Source: Candidatus Aminicenantota bacterium
GTDB taxonomy: Bacteria; Acidobacteriota; Aminicenantia; Aminicenantales; Aminicenantaceae
Assembly (NCBI GenBank): GCA_030614645.1
Contig: JAUWTR010000100.1
Location: forward strand, 1 to 6,653
Direction of reading: 5' to 3'
Length of the DNA stretch: 6,653 nt
The notes under the pieces: model-generated
The model's input: only the letters and a program-made list of their open reading frames with translations
Database searches by the model: none
Told to the model about the DNA's origin: nothing
Translations under genes and position numbers: made by a program
In this document: one piece after another, positions 1-5,788 of the stretch
Numbering within the stretch: the first letter of the stretch is position 1
Layout of the letters: the number at the start of each line of letters is the position of its first letter

Positions 1-296
1 AGGTGGAACTTATCAAAAAGCTCATATATTGTCCGGTAATTCTCTTTTATTCTATTAAAGTTATTATTTTCCCATAACTCATCGCCGTCACCGAGTTCAA
101 TGTATATATATCCTTTGTTGTCATAGTGCTTAAGAGCAGTTATGAAAATCAGTTGGTTGTGAGCAAAATCATCGGCATGGTCTCCATAGCCGCGATGGCA
201 GTCGCTGAAAAAAATAATTTTAGAAGTATCATCAATAGGGATTACTTTGGACTTATCTACTAATTTCTGTATTTTTTTAAGGAATTTTTTTCTCAT
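1..296 (-). CDS. Metallophosphoesterase (calcineurin-like), N-terminal part, runs off left edge
   Basis: Reading the minus strand from an ATG at 296 gives 98 complete codons with no stop before the window edge, so the C-terminal part is missing. Residues 27-36 read IIFFSDCHRG and contain the D-x-H metal-binding motif (D32, H34). Residues 68-75 read LGDGDELW and fit the second G-D-x-x-[D/E] motif of the calcineurin-like phosphoesterase fold, as in LpxH-type enzymes. The family hydrolyses phosphomono- or phosphodiesters using two metal ions; the substrate cannot be told from this fragment, and the later GNH and histidine motifs lie outside the window. A TGA at 318-320 closes the frame upstream, so this ATG is the first usable start; it has only a weak purine-rich stretch before it. 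The gene lies 98 bases downstream of the DUF2061 gene on the same strand and may be co-transcribed with it. Confidence 0.8.
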   Translation of the reverse strand, partial: MRKKFLKKIQKLVDKSKVIPIDDTSKIIFFSDCHRGYGDHADDFAHNQLIFITALKHYDNKGYIYIELGDGDELWENNNFNRIKENYRTIYELFDKFH

Positions 297-394
297 TATT
301 CGGTAGAGTTTATCTTTTCAAGAACTACTAAAAGCCTACAGGTTTTTCGTTTTCTTCATGATTTATTTGAGCATCGAAAGACTACTAATCTTGA

Positions 395-691
395 CTAATC
401 CAGATATCCAAGTGTCTTTAACTTTTCTTTGATGATATTAAAATCTTCTCTTGTTAATTTCTTGTTTACTGGCAATTCAGCCAAAGGATGTTTAATCTTA
501 CCCCAGGAAATCTGCTCCCACAAACGTTCATGAAAGTAGTATAAAACCAAGCGAATACTATGAAATATAATAGTAATTATGGTCATTTCCTTTAAGTTGC
601 CTGTTACTGCGTATGCTATAATTCCCAAGAGGATAATCCCAGCAATCCTCCAAGAAATGGATTTAGCAAGTGAACGTTTTCTTTTATCCAT
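395..691 (-). CDS. DUF2061 family small membrane protein
   Basis: A 98-residue protein beginning MDKRKRSLAKSISWRI. It has a basic N-terminus, two hydrophobic segments at about residues 15-31 and 34-52, then the characteristic LYYFHERLW stretch (residues 50-58) and a charged tail rich in lysine and glutamate. The K-R-S-x-x-K-x-x-S-W-R start and YYFHERLW are, from memory, hallmarks of DUF2061, a predicted inner-membrane family without an established function. The frame stays open upstream to 760, but the start at 691 is chosen because AAGGAG lies 9 bases before it and the family normally starts at the basic KRS segment. It precedes a metallophosphoesterase gene on the same strand. DUF2061 has been seen near sulfate-assimilation genes in other genomes, but nothing here supports that link. 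Confidence 0.8.
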   Translation of the reverse strand: MDKRKRSLAKSISWRIAGIILLGIIAYAVTGNLKEMTIITIIFHSIRLVLYYFHERLWEQISWGKIKHPLAELPVNKKLTREDFNIIKEKLKTLGYLD

Positions 692-845
692 ATCAGTTTT
701 CTCCTTCCATCTAACAATGGCTGTACTGCATGCTGGATTTTGAAAAAAATACAGCCGCATTAGGCCTAAATTTATTGATGCCCTAAAATATGATGCTTAA
801 TAAACAAAAATACAATAGCAATATCTAAATTATTTTACAATCCTT
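692..845. other. AT-rich intergenic region between DUF2061 gene and propeller remnant
   Basis: No gene or RNA was recognised here. It should hold the promoter of the minus-strand DUF2061 gene. On that strand a TTGTAT is followed after 17 bases by CATATT (roughly 785-813), a weak sigma70-like match that is not called separately. No transposon ends or direct repeats were noticed that would explain how the neighbouring propeller gene lost its 5' part. Confidence 0.4.
701..706 (-). promoter_or_regulatory. Shine-Dalgarno of the DUF2061 gene
   Basis: The minus strand reads AAGGAG followed by 9 bases and the ATG at 689-691. It decides the start in favour of a 98-residue protein over the 121-residue version that begins at 760, which has no comparable site. 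Confidence 0.7.
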
Positions 846-1354
846 ATGTCTGACAATTTGGATTTCCTGTCACTTGGAAGAATAAAATTTACTTTGCCTG
901 TTCAAGCCTTCCCGAATCACCATTGATTCAGAGAGAAATATCGGCATCTTTGACAGCCAGGATTTTTCTATAAAGGTCTTTTCTCCAGACGGAACTTTAG
1001 TTAAGTCAATAGGCCAACAAGGTGAAGGGCCTGGGGAATTTCAAAGCATAGGTCCTATGAAGTTTTTTCCTGACGGACGCCTATTGGTACTGGAATGGAG
1101 GTCCTAGCGAACGTATGCTTGTGGACGACCAAGGTAACCTTTGGGTGGAAACCTTTGAGAAGAAAAAGCAGGAAGAACGTACATATCTGGCTTATGATAT
1201 CTTCAATCCCGAAGGCTTATATGAAGCCCGCATTTGGAGCGATATTCGTCCGCAGATTTTCAAAGATAACAAGGTTTACACTCTTGAAACCGATGAAGAA
1301 ACCGGATTCAGAACGGCTAAGCGTTACCGGGTAGTCTGGAAGCAGAACGACTAA
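846..1354 (+). pseudogene. Six-bladed beta-propeller (NHL-like) protein remnant, frameshifted and internally deleted
   Basis: Three pieces of one protein type can be read in three successive frames. About 846-923 (frame 3) reads FLSLGRIKFTLPVQAFPNHH and then stops. About 916-1104 (frame 1) reads ITIDSERNIGIFDSQDFSIK, then a VFSPDGTLVKSIGQQGEGPGEF-like blade and FFPDGRLLVLEW, ending at a TAG at 1105-1107. From about 1091 (frame 2) the text runs WNGGPSERMLVDDQGNLWVE to KRYRVVWKQND and a TAA at 1352-1354. The blade repeats (xxDSxxNIxxxDSQxFxIKVFSPDG, GxGPGEF) and the YDIFxPxGxYEA / ETGFRxxKRYRV ending are typical of secreted six-bladed beta-propeller proteins, normally about 350-400 residues. 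Only about 165 residues remain, so the N-terminus and central blades appear lost. No signal peptide is left. An ATG at 1115 could open a 79-codon frame, but it would make only a propeller C-terminus. The remnant is convergent with the barrel gene that ends at 1378. Confidence 0.72.
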
Positions 1355-1377
1355 CACAAGCATTATGCAGGAGCTTT

Positions 1378-2673
1378 TTAAAACATGATGCTGATCCCTT
1401 GGCCCCCTGTTCCAAAGCGTGGATTTACAACTTTGCTCTTAGTAGATCCAAAGGTATAGCTTAATCCGACTGAAAAATAGTAATTATAAGTGGTGGCAAT
1501 TTCTTTGCGACGTAAGAGGATTTCTTCAAAAGTAGCGTCGCTTCTGGCTAAAGAGAGCTGGTCGTGAATTCTTGAATAACTGCCGTTTAAATTGATATTA
1601 AGCCCTCCAATAATCCTAAGAGATAATTCTCCCCTTAAATATACTCGATTTTTGCTGAAATCATGGAAATAATTTGATCCTTCGATCGAAGTGCTTATAG
1701 TCCCCCATTTTTGCTTAAGCTCAAGTGTCGCAGATAATGATTCTTTTAAGAGGTTTTCATGTGTTTTCTCATAAATCGTCTCTTCCTGATACCAGATCGA
1801 TTTGAAATCCAGTCTGTACAAAAAACGAAGCTGCCGCCGAGTGGATTGTGAGTAGGGAAACAGGTTGTATTCTATCGCAGGTCCAGGGCTTAAGCTGAAT
1901 TTGGTATTTGTATAAGTCGACGCTAAAGCTGAAAAATGCCCCCCTACCGACCAGTGGTCATTTAAACTCTTAACAATCAATCCGGTAAAATTCTGGCTGT
2001 TTGATGAACTTTTTATGATTTGATCATCAAAAGTAAATTTATCTTGATTATACATACCCCACACAGATAACCTGACTTTAAGTTCAGGAGTTACCCGGTT
2101 GGCAGAAAAAAACCCATAAAGCATTCCGCTTTTATATAATTTTTGGCCGTTAAAAAAAGTATCTCCACTGATGCTGAAAACCCAAAAATCCCACTTGTCT
2201 TCTACTGAAGTCGGTTTTACTTCATCCATAAGCCGGATGGAAATCAAGCTGGAAATTGGTGTTTTCCCCACATAACGCATAAATCCCATTTTTAAAGTAT
2301 TTATCAGTTCCCTTAGTAGTTCCTTTTCTTCTTTACCTATATCTGGCTGACACTTTAATTGGTCATTATCCCCCCCGAATTCTTTCTGTCCTTTAAAAGA
2401 TAAAATAAATTCAGTCCCACTGCTGGCTGTATCTCGCTTTGTGATAAGCACATAAACCTGGGCTTTATCTTGCTCTTCTACTAATTTGATAAAGGAAATA
2501 TCTTTTTGGATTTCAGCAAGCTTGCACCATTGGCAATCAATAAAAACTGTAAGGGCACTATCTTTTATTATTCCCTTATCACGCTTAGTATCCTGGGAAA
2601 AAATATGGGGAGAAAAACAAATAAGAGTAAAAAATATTAAGGCCAGAAAAAGAATTTTTTTCTCCGGTCCCAT
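1378..2673 (-). CDS. Predicted outer-membrane beta-barrel protein with FIDCxxC motif (downstream paralogue)
   Basis: A 431-residue exported protein of unrecognised function. Residues 1-27 form a classic signal peptide: MGPEKK, a hydrophobic core, then a probable cleavage near HIFS/Q. The N-terminal domain (about 40-160) carries VFIDCQWC (C47 and C50), ITKRDT and a FKGQKEF strand pair. From about residue 170 the chain is rich in alternating polar/aromatic segments such as WDFWVFSISGDTFFNG, SVGGHFSALASTYTN and YYFSVGLSYTFGS, as expected of beta-barrel strands. Residues 270-286 read NLFPYSQSTRRQLRFLY, identical to the upstream neighbour. It is collinear with that neighbour throughout and arose by tandem duplication. 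The start is ambiguous: this ATG gives lengths of 431 versus 432 and a clean signal peptide but only a weak GAG site 6 bases before it. An in-frame GTG at 2691 has AGGA at 8 bases. A TTG at 2721 overlaps the upstream stop by four bases. I cannot name the family; the outer-membrane location is inferred. Confidence 0.8.
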   Translation of the reverse strand: MGPEKKILFLALIFFTLICFSPHIFSQDTKRDKGIIKDSALTVFIDCQWCKLAEIQKDISFIKLVEEQDKAQVYVLITKRDTASSGTEFILSFKGQKEFGGDNDQLKCQPDIGKEEKELLRELINTLKMGFMRYVGKTPISSLISIRLMDEVKPTSVEDKWDFWVFSISGDTFFNGQKLYKSGMLYGFFSANRVTPELKVRLSVWGMYNQDKFTFDDQIIKSSSNSQNFTGLIVKSLNDHWSVGGHFSALASTYTNTKFSLSPGPAIEYNLFPYSQSTRRQLRFLYRLDFKSIWYQEETIYEKTHENLLKESLSATLELKQKWGTISTSIEGSNYFHDFSKNRVYLRGELSLRIIGGLNINLNGSYSRIHDQLSLARSDATFEEILLRRKEIATTYNYYFSVGLSYTFGSTKSKVVNPRFGTGGQGISIMF

Positions 2674-2717
2674 TTTTTTCTCATGTTTCACAGCAGCATT
2701 CCTGGTTTTTGGATAGG

Positions 2718-4016
2718 TCAATTAATTATTATCGACATTCCCCCATGCCCTTGCGAACCAAATCGTGGATTAACAACGTTTGTAAAGATAGACCCAAAAG
2801 TAAAGCTGAGTCCGACTGAGAAAAAATAATTATAACTGGTTTCAAGCTGCGTACGCCTCAGCAATAACTCTTCCAGAGAAGCAATCCCTTTAGTCAGGGA
2901 CAGCTGATCATGGATTCTTGATCCCCCTCCAAAAGCGAAAAATCTGAGCCCTTTAAAAAGCCGGAGGTTAAGGATATTAAAAAATGTCAGGCGGTTTTTA
3001 CTAAAATCGTGGAAATAGTGTGACCCCGTAAGAGTGGTGCTGATGCTTCCCCACTTCTCCCTGATATCAAACGTAACTGATAAAGATTCGTTCCAAAGAT
3101 TCTCAGAAGTTTTATTGAAAATCGTCTCTTCCCGGTAGCGGACAGCATTATAACCGGCCTTATACAGAAAGCGAAGCTGCCGTCTGGTTGATTGAGAGTA
3201 AGGAAAAAGGTTGAACTCGTGGGCCGGAGCAGGAACAAGAGAGAATTCGATATTTTCATAAGTAGAAGAAGCCGCACTTAAGAAAAACCCAATCGACCAG
3301 TGAGCATTTAAGCTTTTAACAAATAAGCCATGAAAACGGTAACTTTCTCTAATGCTCTCAATGGTTTCATCAGTATAAATATAATCACTCCTATTGTGAG
3401 AAGTAGATAGAGACATACTAATTTTTAAATCCGGAGTCACTCTGCTGGCGTCAAAGGAACTGCTTAAAGATCTTGATTTATAGGATTTTTCGCCATTAAA
3501 ATATCCATTTCCGCTAAGTCTAAAAACCCAAAAATTCCATTTATCCACTTTACCTGCCAGTTCGGTTTTAGCAGAATAAGAAATTTTAATACGGCTTGCT
3601 ATTGAGGTTTTAGCAACATAGCTCATCATTCCGATTTTCAAAGCTTTCACCAAACCTTCCCTGATCTCATCCTTGGTATAAGTCTGTTGTGAATAATATT
3701 TATGGGTATCGTTTATTCCATTAAACTCACGTTGTCCTATAAATGCGATGGTATATTCCCTTCCTCCGCTTCCTGTATTTTGGGTAGTTATTAATATGTG
3801 AATCTGGGCTTCTTTGCGATCTCTAACATAATTGACAAATGTAATTTCTGTACGAATGTAGTCAATGTCACATATTCCACAATCTATAAATACTTTCGGT
3901 GCTTCCTTTTTTAAAGCTTCGATATCTATCTGTTCAGTCTGGGAATAGGAATTGACAATAAGTATAAGAAAGGCAGCAGAAATCCCCAAAAAAGTATTTA
4001 GTTTTCTTCTATTCAT
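2718..4016 (-). CDS. Predicted outer-membrane beta-barrel protein with FIDCxxC motif (upstream paralogue)
   Basis: A 432-residue exported protein, first gene of the tandem pair. Residues 1-25 form a signal peptide (MNRRKLN, hydrophobic core, cleavage near NSYS/Q). The N-terminal domain has VFIDCGIC (C46 and C49), then IHILITTQNTGSGGREYTIA, and a predicted helix with EIREGLVKALKIGMMSYVAK. From about residue 170 the chain has strand-like aromatic/polar alternation, including WNFWVFRLSGNGYFNG, HWSIGFFLSA, HYFHDFSKNRL, SRIHDQLSL and NYFFSVGLSFTFGS, followed by a tail VVNPRFG rich in glycine. This resembles proteins seen as hypothetical in diderm genomes; I do not know a characterised member. The start at 4016 is chosen because AAGGTG lies 7 bases before it and a signal peptide begins there; the frame is open further to 4067 (TTG), with an ATG at 4049. 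It is transcribed divergently from the MATE gene and probably heads a two-gene operon. Confidence 0.82.
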   Translation of the reverse strand: MNRRKLNTFLGISAAFLILIVNSYSQTEQIDIEALKKEAPKVFIDCGICDIDYIRTEITFVNYVRDRKEAQIHILITTQNTGSGGREYTIAFIGQREFNGINDTHKYYSQQTYTKDEIREGLVKALKIGMMSYVAKTSIASRIKISYSAKTELAGKVDKWNFWVFRLSGNGYFNGEKSYKSRSLSSSFDASRVTPDLKISMSLSTSHNRSDYIYTDETIESIRESYRFHGLFVKSLNAHWSIGFFLSAASSTYENIEFSLVPAPAHEFNLFPYSQSTRRQLRFLYKAGYNAVRYREETIFNKTSENLWNESLSVTFDIREKWGSISTTLTGSHYFHDFSKNRLTFFNILNLRLFKGLRFFAFGGGSRIHDQLSLTKGIASLEELLLRRTQLETSYNYFFSVGLSFTFGSIFTNVVNPRFGSQGHGGMSIIIN

Positions 4017-4023
4017 CACAAAA

Positions 4024-4029
4024 CACCTT
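4024..4029 (-). promoter_or_regulatory. Shine-Dalgarno of the upstream barrel gene
   Basis: The minus strand reads AAGGTG 7 bases before the ATG at 4014-4016. It lies inside a short tandem TTAAGG-TTAAGG. It favours this start over the in-frame ATG at 4049 and the TTG at 4067. Confidence 0.6.
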
Positions 4030-4176
4030 AACCTTAACTCGTGAATCATCCAGGTTAATATATACAAATTACGTAATGCCCGAAATAAAGTTTAATATAA
4101 AAATTTACTTTAACTTATTCTAAACTTAAAAAGAAGAAAAAGAGTTACATTGAGAGAATCTCGAGGAGAGCATTGC

Positions 4177-4193
4177 CTTACAACTTTTGTAAG
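4177..4193. repeat. Perfect inverted repeat, candidate operator
   Basis: CTTACAA and TTGTAAG, seven bases each, are separated by a three-base CTT. The spacing and symmetry suit a dimeric repressor such as a TetR- or MarR-type protein. It lies about 60 bases upstream of the extended -10 of the MATE gene. It could also form a small hairpin, but the run that follows is TTTAAAAAAAA rather than a T-tract, so a plus-strand terminator is unlikely. The structure is seen; the operator role is inference. Confidence 0.45.
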
Positions 4194-4231
4194 TTTAAAA
4201 AAAATGTGGGAACTCCAGATAAGATATCTAA

Positions 4232-4261
4232 TTAGCCATAAGCCCTAAGGAATGCTATAAT
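4232..4261 (+). promoter_or_regulatory. Extended -10 promoter of the MATE gene
   Basis: TGCTATAAT at 4253-4261 is a perfect extended -10 (TG-n-TATAAT). The -35 region is poor (about TTAGCC at 4232-4237), as is usual for promoters that rely on the extended element. The predicted transcription start near 4268 leaves a leader of only about 15 bases before the ATG at 4283. Confidence 0.6.
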
Positions 4262-4282
4262 GCTGAATTTAATAATTGCCAA

Positions 4283-5659
4283 ATGGAACATACAAAAACA
4301 ACCAAGGGAGTCCAGACACTGCTGGGAAACCCCAAAAGAGCTATTATCAAATTGTCCATTCCCATGATTGTGGCCATGTCGGTCTATACTCTCTACAATT
4401 TTGTGGATGGACTCTGGGTATCCGGATTAGGGCCAGATGCACTCTCTGCTGTGGGTTTTTTCTTTCCCTTCTTTTTTATGGTATTTGCTCTGGCAACTGG
4501 CATCGGAGTAGGTGGGAGTTCTGCTATCTCTCGAAGAATTGGCGCTCAAGACAAGGAAAATGCTGATGCTGTTGCTTCCCACACCATGGTCATAATGTTG
4601 ATCACAGCCTTTATTCTCACTGTCCCATTTATGATTCTGGCACCCAGTATTTTTGCTGCTATGGGGGCCGGGCCCATCGTGCCGACCGCCACTGCTTATG
4701 CCAGGATATTGTTCGCCGGAACACTTATCATCCTGTTCACCAACATCTCAAGCGCCCTTCTCCGGGGAGAAGGTGATGTCAAGCGAGCCATGATAGTCAT
4801 GATGCTGGGAGCCGGCCTCAATATTATCCTAGATCCTATTTTTATCTATGCCTTAAAACTTGGAGTTAAAGGCGCTGCCTGGGCGACAATGGTCTCTTTA
4901 TGTGTGACATCTGCATTTCTCTTATACTGGCTTTTTATCAAGCGGGATACATACGTCACAATTTCCTTTCATAAATTCCGTTTTCGCAAGGATATACTTA
5001 AAGACGTCCTTAGGGTTGGAATCCCTTCCGCCTTCATGCAGATGTCCATGGCCATAGCAATGCTCATAATCAATCTTATCGCGGTTAAAGTAGGGGGGAC
5101 AGACGGGGTAGCTATATTCACCACGGGCTGGCGTGTTGTTATGTTCGCTACATTGCCGCTATTAGGCATTGCTACAGCCGTAACTTCAGTCACGGGAGCG
5201 GCCTTTGGCAGAAAAGCCTACCAAAAACTCGATACCTCCTATATGTACGCGATCAAAATCGGAGTCTCCATTTCGTTGATCACAGCAGTTATCACTTTTT
5301 TTCTGGCTCCTTCTATTGCCTGGCTCTTTACTACCACACAAGATGCTTTTAGAATAAGGCCTGAAATAATCACTTTCCTTCAGACCATGTGTTTTTTCTA
5401 TCCGGGAGTTGCCTTTGGTATGTTCTCTTCAGCCATGTTCCAGGGAACAGGCAAGGGCACAATTTCTCTTACTGTGACGATAATTCGGACGATTATCTTA
5501 TCCGTTCCCCTTGCCTACCTCTTTGCTATCGTCATTGACCTGGGACTCATTGGTGTCTGGTGGGGGATGGTAGCCGGGAACCTGTTTGGGTCACTGATAG
5601 CTTTTTCCTGGGGACGACACTTTATCCGCGGGATGCTGTCCAAAGCCCCGGTATCATAA
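4283..5659 (+). CDS. MATE family efflux transporter
   Basis: A full-length 458-residue inner-membrane antiporter of the multidrug and toxic compound extrusion family, which exports organic cations and drugs in exchange for Na+ or H+. The protein has about 12 hydrophobic segments in two homologous halves. Family features are the opening GNPKRAIIKLSIPMIVAM, NFVDGLWVSGLG in helix 1 (D42), GIGVGGSSAISRRIGAQD at residues 73-90, GAGLNIILDPIFIY at 176-189, and GVWWG at 424-428 near the end. The length matches the family. It looks closest to the DinF/VmrA/MepA-like branch found in bacteria and archaea; the substrate is unknown. The ATG at 4283 is the first start in frame after a stop at 4229-4231, and no Shine-Dalgarno precedes it. 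No regulator gene is adjacent, although an operator-like inverted repeat lies upstream. It is followed after 129 bases by an ABC transporter with its own promoter. Confidence 0.93.
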   Translation: MEHTKTTKGVQTLLGNPKRAIIKLSIPMIVAMSVYTLYNFVDGLWVSGLGPDALSAVGFFFPFFFMVFALATGIGVGGSSAISRRIGAQDKENADAVASHTMVIMLITAFILTVPFMILAPSIFAAMGAGPIVPTATAYARILFAGTLIILFTNISSALLRGEGDVKRAMIVMMLGAGLNIILDPIFIYALKLGVKGAAWATMVSLCVTSAFLLYWLFIKRDTYVTISFHKFRFRKDILKDVLRVGIPSAFMQMSMAIAMLIINLIAVKVGGTDGVAIFTTGWRVVMFATLPLLGIATAVTSVTGAAFGRKAYQKLDTSYMYAIKIGVSISLITAVITFFLAPSIAWLFTTTQDAFRIRPEIITFLQTMCFFYPGVAFGMFSSAMFQGTGKGTISLTVTIIRTIILSVPLAYLFAIVIDLGLIGVWWGMVAGNLFGSLIAFSWGRHFIRGMLSKAPVS

Positions 5660-5721
5660 ATGTTGTGCGAATAAATTCGTTAGCTGTTGACCTGATTCTT
5701 GCTAAATGCTCATATCAACAT

Positions 5722-5750
5722 TTGACATCAGATTGTTCATATTGTATAAA
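5722..5750 (+). promoter_or_regulatory. Near-consensus sigma70 promoter for the ABC transporter operon
   Basis: A perfect -35 TTGACA (5722-5727) and a -10 TATAAA (5745-5750) are separated by exactly 17 bases. The expected transcription start near 5757 gives a leader of about 32 bases before the ATG at 5789. This suggests the ABC genes are expressed independently of the MATE gene, and strongly. Confidence 0.75.
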
Positions 5751-5777
5751 TTCCTACTTATATTCAGATACAAAATT

Positions 5778-5785
5778 AGGAGGTG
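5778..5785 (+). promoter_or_regulatory. Perfect Shine-Dalgarno of the ABC ATPase gene
   Basis: AGGAGGTG matches the complement of the 16S rRNA 3' end and lies three bases before the ATG at 5789. It also contains an in-frame GTG at 5783, which would be inside the ribosome binding site and is therefore not a believable start. Confidence 0.8.
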
Positions 5786-5788
5786 CCA

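Larger units (their letters stand above)
4017..4282. other. Divergent intergenic regulatory region between barrel pair and MATE gene
   Basis: This 266-base AT-rich stretch separates two divergently transcribed units and must hold both promoters. Visible elements are a perfect ATTACGTAAT palindrome (4068-4077), minus-strand TATATT hexamers at 4057-4062 and 4094-4099 without a good -35 partner, a 7-bp inverted repeat at 4177-4193 and an extended -10 at 4253-4261. No coding frame or known RNA was recognised. Confidence 0.5.

Noticed and set aside
1095..1334. Plus-strand open frame of 79 codons overlapping the propeller remnant
   Set aside because: It reads the same DNA as the remnant's C-terminal blade (frame of 1115-1354) in a different frame and gives no family-like protein.
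1355..1377. GCATTATGC between the convergent propeller remnant and barrel gene, considered as a bidirectional terminator
   Set aside because: The arms are four bases with a one-base loop, too short to form a stable hairpin; the nearby CTTTTTA alone is not enough.
2486..2716. Plus-strand open frame opposite the downstream barrel gene
   Set aside because: It is antisense to the signal peptide and N-terminal domain of a well-supported gene, and its composition reflects the reverse complement of that coding sequence.
2987..3277. Minus-strand open frame inside the upstream barrel gene
   Set aside because: It is a shifted frame of the same strand; the barrel frame has the signal peptide, paralogue match and full length.
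1378..4067. The two barrel reading frames as one gene split by a frameshift
   Set aside because: Each has its own signal peptide, full-length domain set and stop, and they align with each other from start to end, so they are tandem paralogues.
4276..4566. Plus-strand open frame starting just before the MATE gene
   Set aside because: It overlaps the MATE start in another frame and lacks any recognisable domain, whereas the MATE frame is unbroken and family-like.
5668..5679. CGAATAAATTCG inverted repeat after the MATE gene, considered as a terminator
   Set aside because: The stem is only five AT-rich pairs with a two-base loop and no T-run follows, so it does not look like an intrinsic terminator.
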